Positions 62,529 through 64,000 of a DNA stretch of 64,000 bases are shown here, piece after piece (position 1 is the stretch's first letter; the number at the start of each line of letters is the position of its first letter). The notes beneath the pieces are model-generated. The model saw only the letters and a list, made by a program, of their open reading frames with translations, ran no database searches and was not told the DNA's origin. The stretch spans positions 91,390 to 155,389 of the forward strand of contig NZ_JAHAMK010000006.1 in the NCBI RefSeq assembly GCF_018383585.1. The letters are read 5' to 3'. Source of the DNA: Microvirga sp. 3-52 (GTDB lineage Bacteria; Pseudomonadota; Alphaproteobacteria; Rhizobiales; Beijerinckiaceae). A program made the translations under genes and the position numbers.

Positions 62529-62597
62529 TGGTGACAGTTGACCGGGAAAAAGCGGGTTGCCTCTCCGTTGCCGCATTCTCCATTATTGTCGTCCAAG

Positions 62598-63377
62598 ATG
62601 ACCTCGCGAACGCAGAGTTGGGGTGCGACGGGCGCCATGGATTCCACAGAGGCCGTAGGCTGGGGCTGGACGATGTCGGAATCGGCTAGGCACCCCGTGC
62701 GACGGTCTCTGCTGAGCCGCCTGCTCACCCTCGGATTCTGGAGCTGCGTCGCGGCTCTGGTCGTCGGGTTCCTCGGCTTCCTGGGCTTCGTCTATCATCT
62801 CGACCGGTTCGAGCAGACTCCCGAGACCCGGGCGGACGGCATCGTCGCCATGACCGGCGGCGCGCAGCGGATCGGCGACGCCATCGACCTTCTCGCCAAG
62901 GGATACGCCAAGAGGCTCCTGATCTCCGGAGTCAACGAGAAGACCAGCCGGGATCAGATCGCCAATCTCAATCCGGGGCAGCGGCGGCTGTTCGATTGCT
63001 GCGTGGACCTGGATTACCGGGCCCGCAACACCATCGGCAACGCGATCGAGACGAGGCGCTGGGCCGAAGCGAATGGGTTCGACGCCATCATCGTGGTGAC
63101 CTCGAACTACCACATGCCGCGCACCCTGGTGGAGCTCGACCACGCCCTGCCGAACCTCCAGAAGATCCCCTATCCGGTCGCGGCGACCATCGATCCGCAC
63201 GATTGGTGGCACAATCCGGCCGTTGCCCGGGTGATCTTCACCGAATACCTGAAGTTCCTGGCCGTCTGGGTTCGGACCCGCTTCGAGGGCGACCCGGAGC
63301 GCTCCTCGGTGGCGAACATCATCAGCGGCGGGGCTCCCATCAGGGCGCAGGTCATCGCCGAGCCGCTCTGGCGCTAG
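62598..63377 (+). CDS. YdcF/SanA-like DUF218 protein
   Basis: A protein of up to 259 residues. A single N-terminal membrane anchor (TLGFWSCVAALVVGFLGFLG) precedes the DUF218 domain: ADGIVAMTGGAQRIGDAIDL, KRLLISGVNEKTSRDQIANL, ARNTIGNAIETRRWAEANGF and IIVVTSNYHMPRTLVELDHA. DUF218 proteins include SanA and YdcF and are tied to envelope integrity and vancomycin resistance in enterobacteria. Starts at 62598, 62637 and 62673 are all in frame; the last (MSESARHP) lies closest to the anchor, and none has a strong ribosome site. Here it is downstream of ftsEX and upstream of plsC, a conserved order. Confidence 0.88.
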   Translation: MTSRTQSWGATGAMDSTEAVGWGWTMSESARHPVRRSLLSRLLTLGFWSCVAALVVGFLGFLGFVYHLDRFEQTPETRADGIVAMTGGAQRIGDAIDLLAKGYAKRLLISGVNEKTSRDQIANLNPGQRRLFDCCVDLDYRARNTIGNAIETRRWAEANGFDAIIVVTSNYHMPRTLVELDHALPNLQKIPYPVAATIDPHDWWHNPAVARVIFTEYLKFLAVWVRTRFEGDPERSSVANIISGGAPIRAQVIAEPLWR

Positions 63378-63412
63378 AGCGCCAGGAAAAAACCCTCTAT
63401 GGTGTCTCACCC

Positions 63413-63440
63413 GCGGAGCCTCATGCTCCGCTTTTCGTTT
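63413..63440 (+). terminator. Rho-independent terminator between ydcF-like gene and plsC
   Basis: GCGGAGC (63413-63419) pairs with GCTCCGC (63425-63431), then TTTTCGTTTT. It lies only ten bases before the plsC start, so plsC probably depends on readthrough or on an overlapping promoter. Confidence 0.82.
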
Positions 63441-63450
63441 TCATGAAGCC

Positions 63451-64000
63451 ATGCTGATCGTCCGCTCCCTGCTGTTCAACGTCGCCTTCTACGCCAACCT
63501 GATCCTGTGGCTGATCATCCTGATCCCGGGCTTCCTGATGCCGCGCCGGGTGTTCATGGAACTGGTCAAGATGTGGGGCCGCACCTCCCTCTGGCTTCTG
63601 CGCGTGATCGCCGGAACCCGGGTCGTGATCACCGGCCGCGAGAAGATTCCGCCGGGCGGAGCCCTGGTGGCGGCCAAGCACCAGTCGTTCCTGGAAACCT
63701 TCGCCCTGGTGACGATCCTCGAGGACCCGACCTACATCCTGAAGCGCGAGCTGATGTGGATCCCTTTCTTCGGCTGGTATCTGGCCAAGGCGCGCTGCGT
63801 GCCTGTCGACCGCAAGGCGGGATCCCTGGCGCTGGTGCAGATGACGGCACGGGCGAAGGACGAGGCGCAGCACGGCCGCCAGATCATCATCTTTCCCGAG
63901 GGCACCCGCCGCGCGCCGGGCGCTCCCCCGGCGTACAAGTACGGCGTGGCGCATCTCTACCAGAATCTCGGCTTTCCGTGCATTCCGGTCGGCATGAATT
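63451..64000 (+). CDS. plsC: 1-acyl-sn-glycerol-3-phosphate acyltransferase, 5' part
   Basis: PlsC acylates lysophosphatidic acid to phosphatidic acid at the inner membrane. The first 183 codons are visible and the gene runs off the window. Two hydrophobic segments (NVAFYANLILWLIILIPGFL and the WGRTSLWLLRVIAG region) are followed by the acyltransferase motif I as KHQSFLET (HX4E where HX4D is classical), then YILKRELMWIPFFGWYLAK and motif III IIIFPEGTRR. KYGVAHLYQNLGFPCIPVGM follows the motif IV pattern. The start ATG 63451 lies just after a terminator hairpin. Confidence 0.92.
   Translation, partial: MLIVRSLLFNVAFYANLILWLIILIPGFLMPRRVFMELVKMWGRTSLWLLRVIAGTRVVITGREKIPPGGALVAAKHQSFLETFALVTILEDPTYILKRELMWIPFFGWYLAKARCVPVDRKAGSLALVQMTARAKDEAQHGRQIIIFPEGTRRAPGAPPAYKYGVAHLYQNLGFPCIPVGMN

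Overview
The window is GC-rich DNA with the gene content and gene order of an alphaproteobacterium of the order Hyphomicrobiales (Rhizobiales). Methylobacteriaceae (Microvirga-like) or a close relative is my best guess from general resemblance; nothing in the window fixes the genus. The evidence is two runs of conserved neighbours: methyltransferase-comF-grxC-nitrilase-DUF1178 ... ubiG-lysC-ptsP-prfA-prmC-DUF4167 ... clpB (24.4-46.2 kb), and hpt-ftsE-ftsX-ydcF-plsC (59.8-64 kb). It is chromosomal. I see no phage genes, transposase, CRISPR array, tRNA or rRNA.

Layout. 0-5.6 kb: two short-chain dehydrogenases, a YddG-like exporter, a GNAT acetyltransferase, gloB with a divergent methyltransferase, and accA. 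5.8-14.3 kb: a YafK-type L,D-transpeptidase lipoprotein, a small exported protein, an isolated cheY-cheZ pair, an ABC-F ATPase, cytochrome c556, a DUF1194 VWA-like protein, an epoxide-hydrolase-like enzyme and a GFA-family protein. 14.5-20.4 kb: secA, a periplasmic parvulin, a small hydrophilic protein and argJ. 20.4-24.4 kb: a small exported protein, mutT, a DMT exporter, an acyl-CoA thioesterase, an iron alcohol dehydrogenase and DUF427. 24.4-40.1 kb: the conserved core cluster. It is split by an accessory block at 28.1-33.1 kb (arsR/SRPBCC, phosphoesterase, MFS/LysR, nhaA), and it carries a fosX-like gene wedged between prfA and prmC. 40.1-41.6 kb: a hairpin-rich, possibly structured leader RNA and the RNA-binding-type DUF4167 gene. 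41.8-51.5 kb: a stress and envelope stretch (MOSC protein, small disordered proteins, clpB, an HPF-like ribosome factor, an HtrA protease, DUF4142, a TakP-like binding protein). 51.5-64 kb: a DMT exporter, a YihY membrane protein, three small proteins (two with a duplicated leader), a cpdB-like phosphoesterase, metC, tspO, hpt, ftsEX, ydcF and the start of plsC.

Intergenic DNA is unusually rich in palindromic repeats. The main family is an about 90-bp two-hairpin element with eight full copies, in both orientations, plus one half copy. Two smaller families and one nested palindrome are also present. Rho-independent terminators are plentiful and clear.

The observations most worth a second look are: the stacked stem-loops before DUF4167 (40161-40399); the duplicated hairpin leader before two small genes near 53.7 and 54.0 kb; the fosX insertion overlapping both prfA and prmC; a perfect CtrA-type box at 55306-55320; an ArsR operator palindrome covering its own start codon; and the repeat families. 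I found no clear new defence or biosynthetic system. The leader-RNA candidates are the closest thing to something undescribed.
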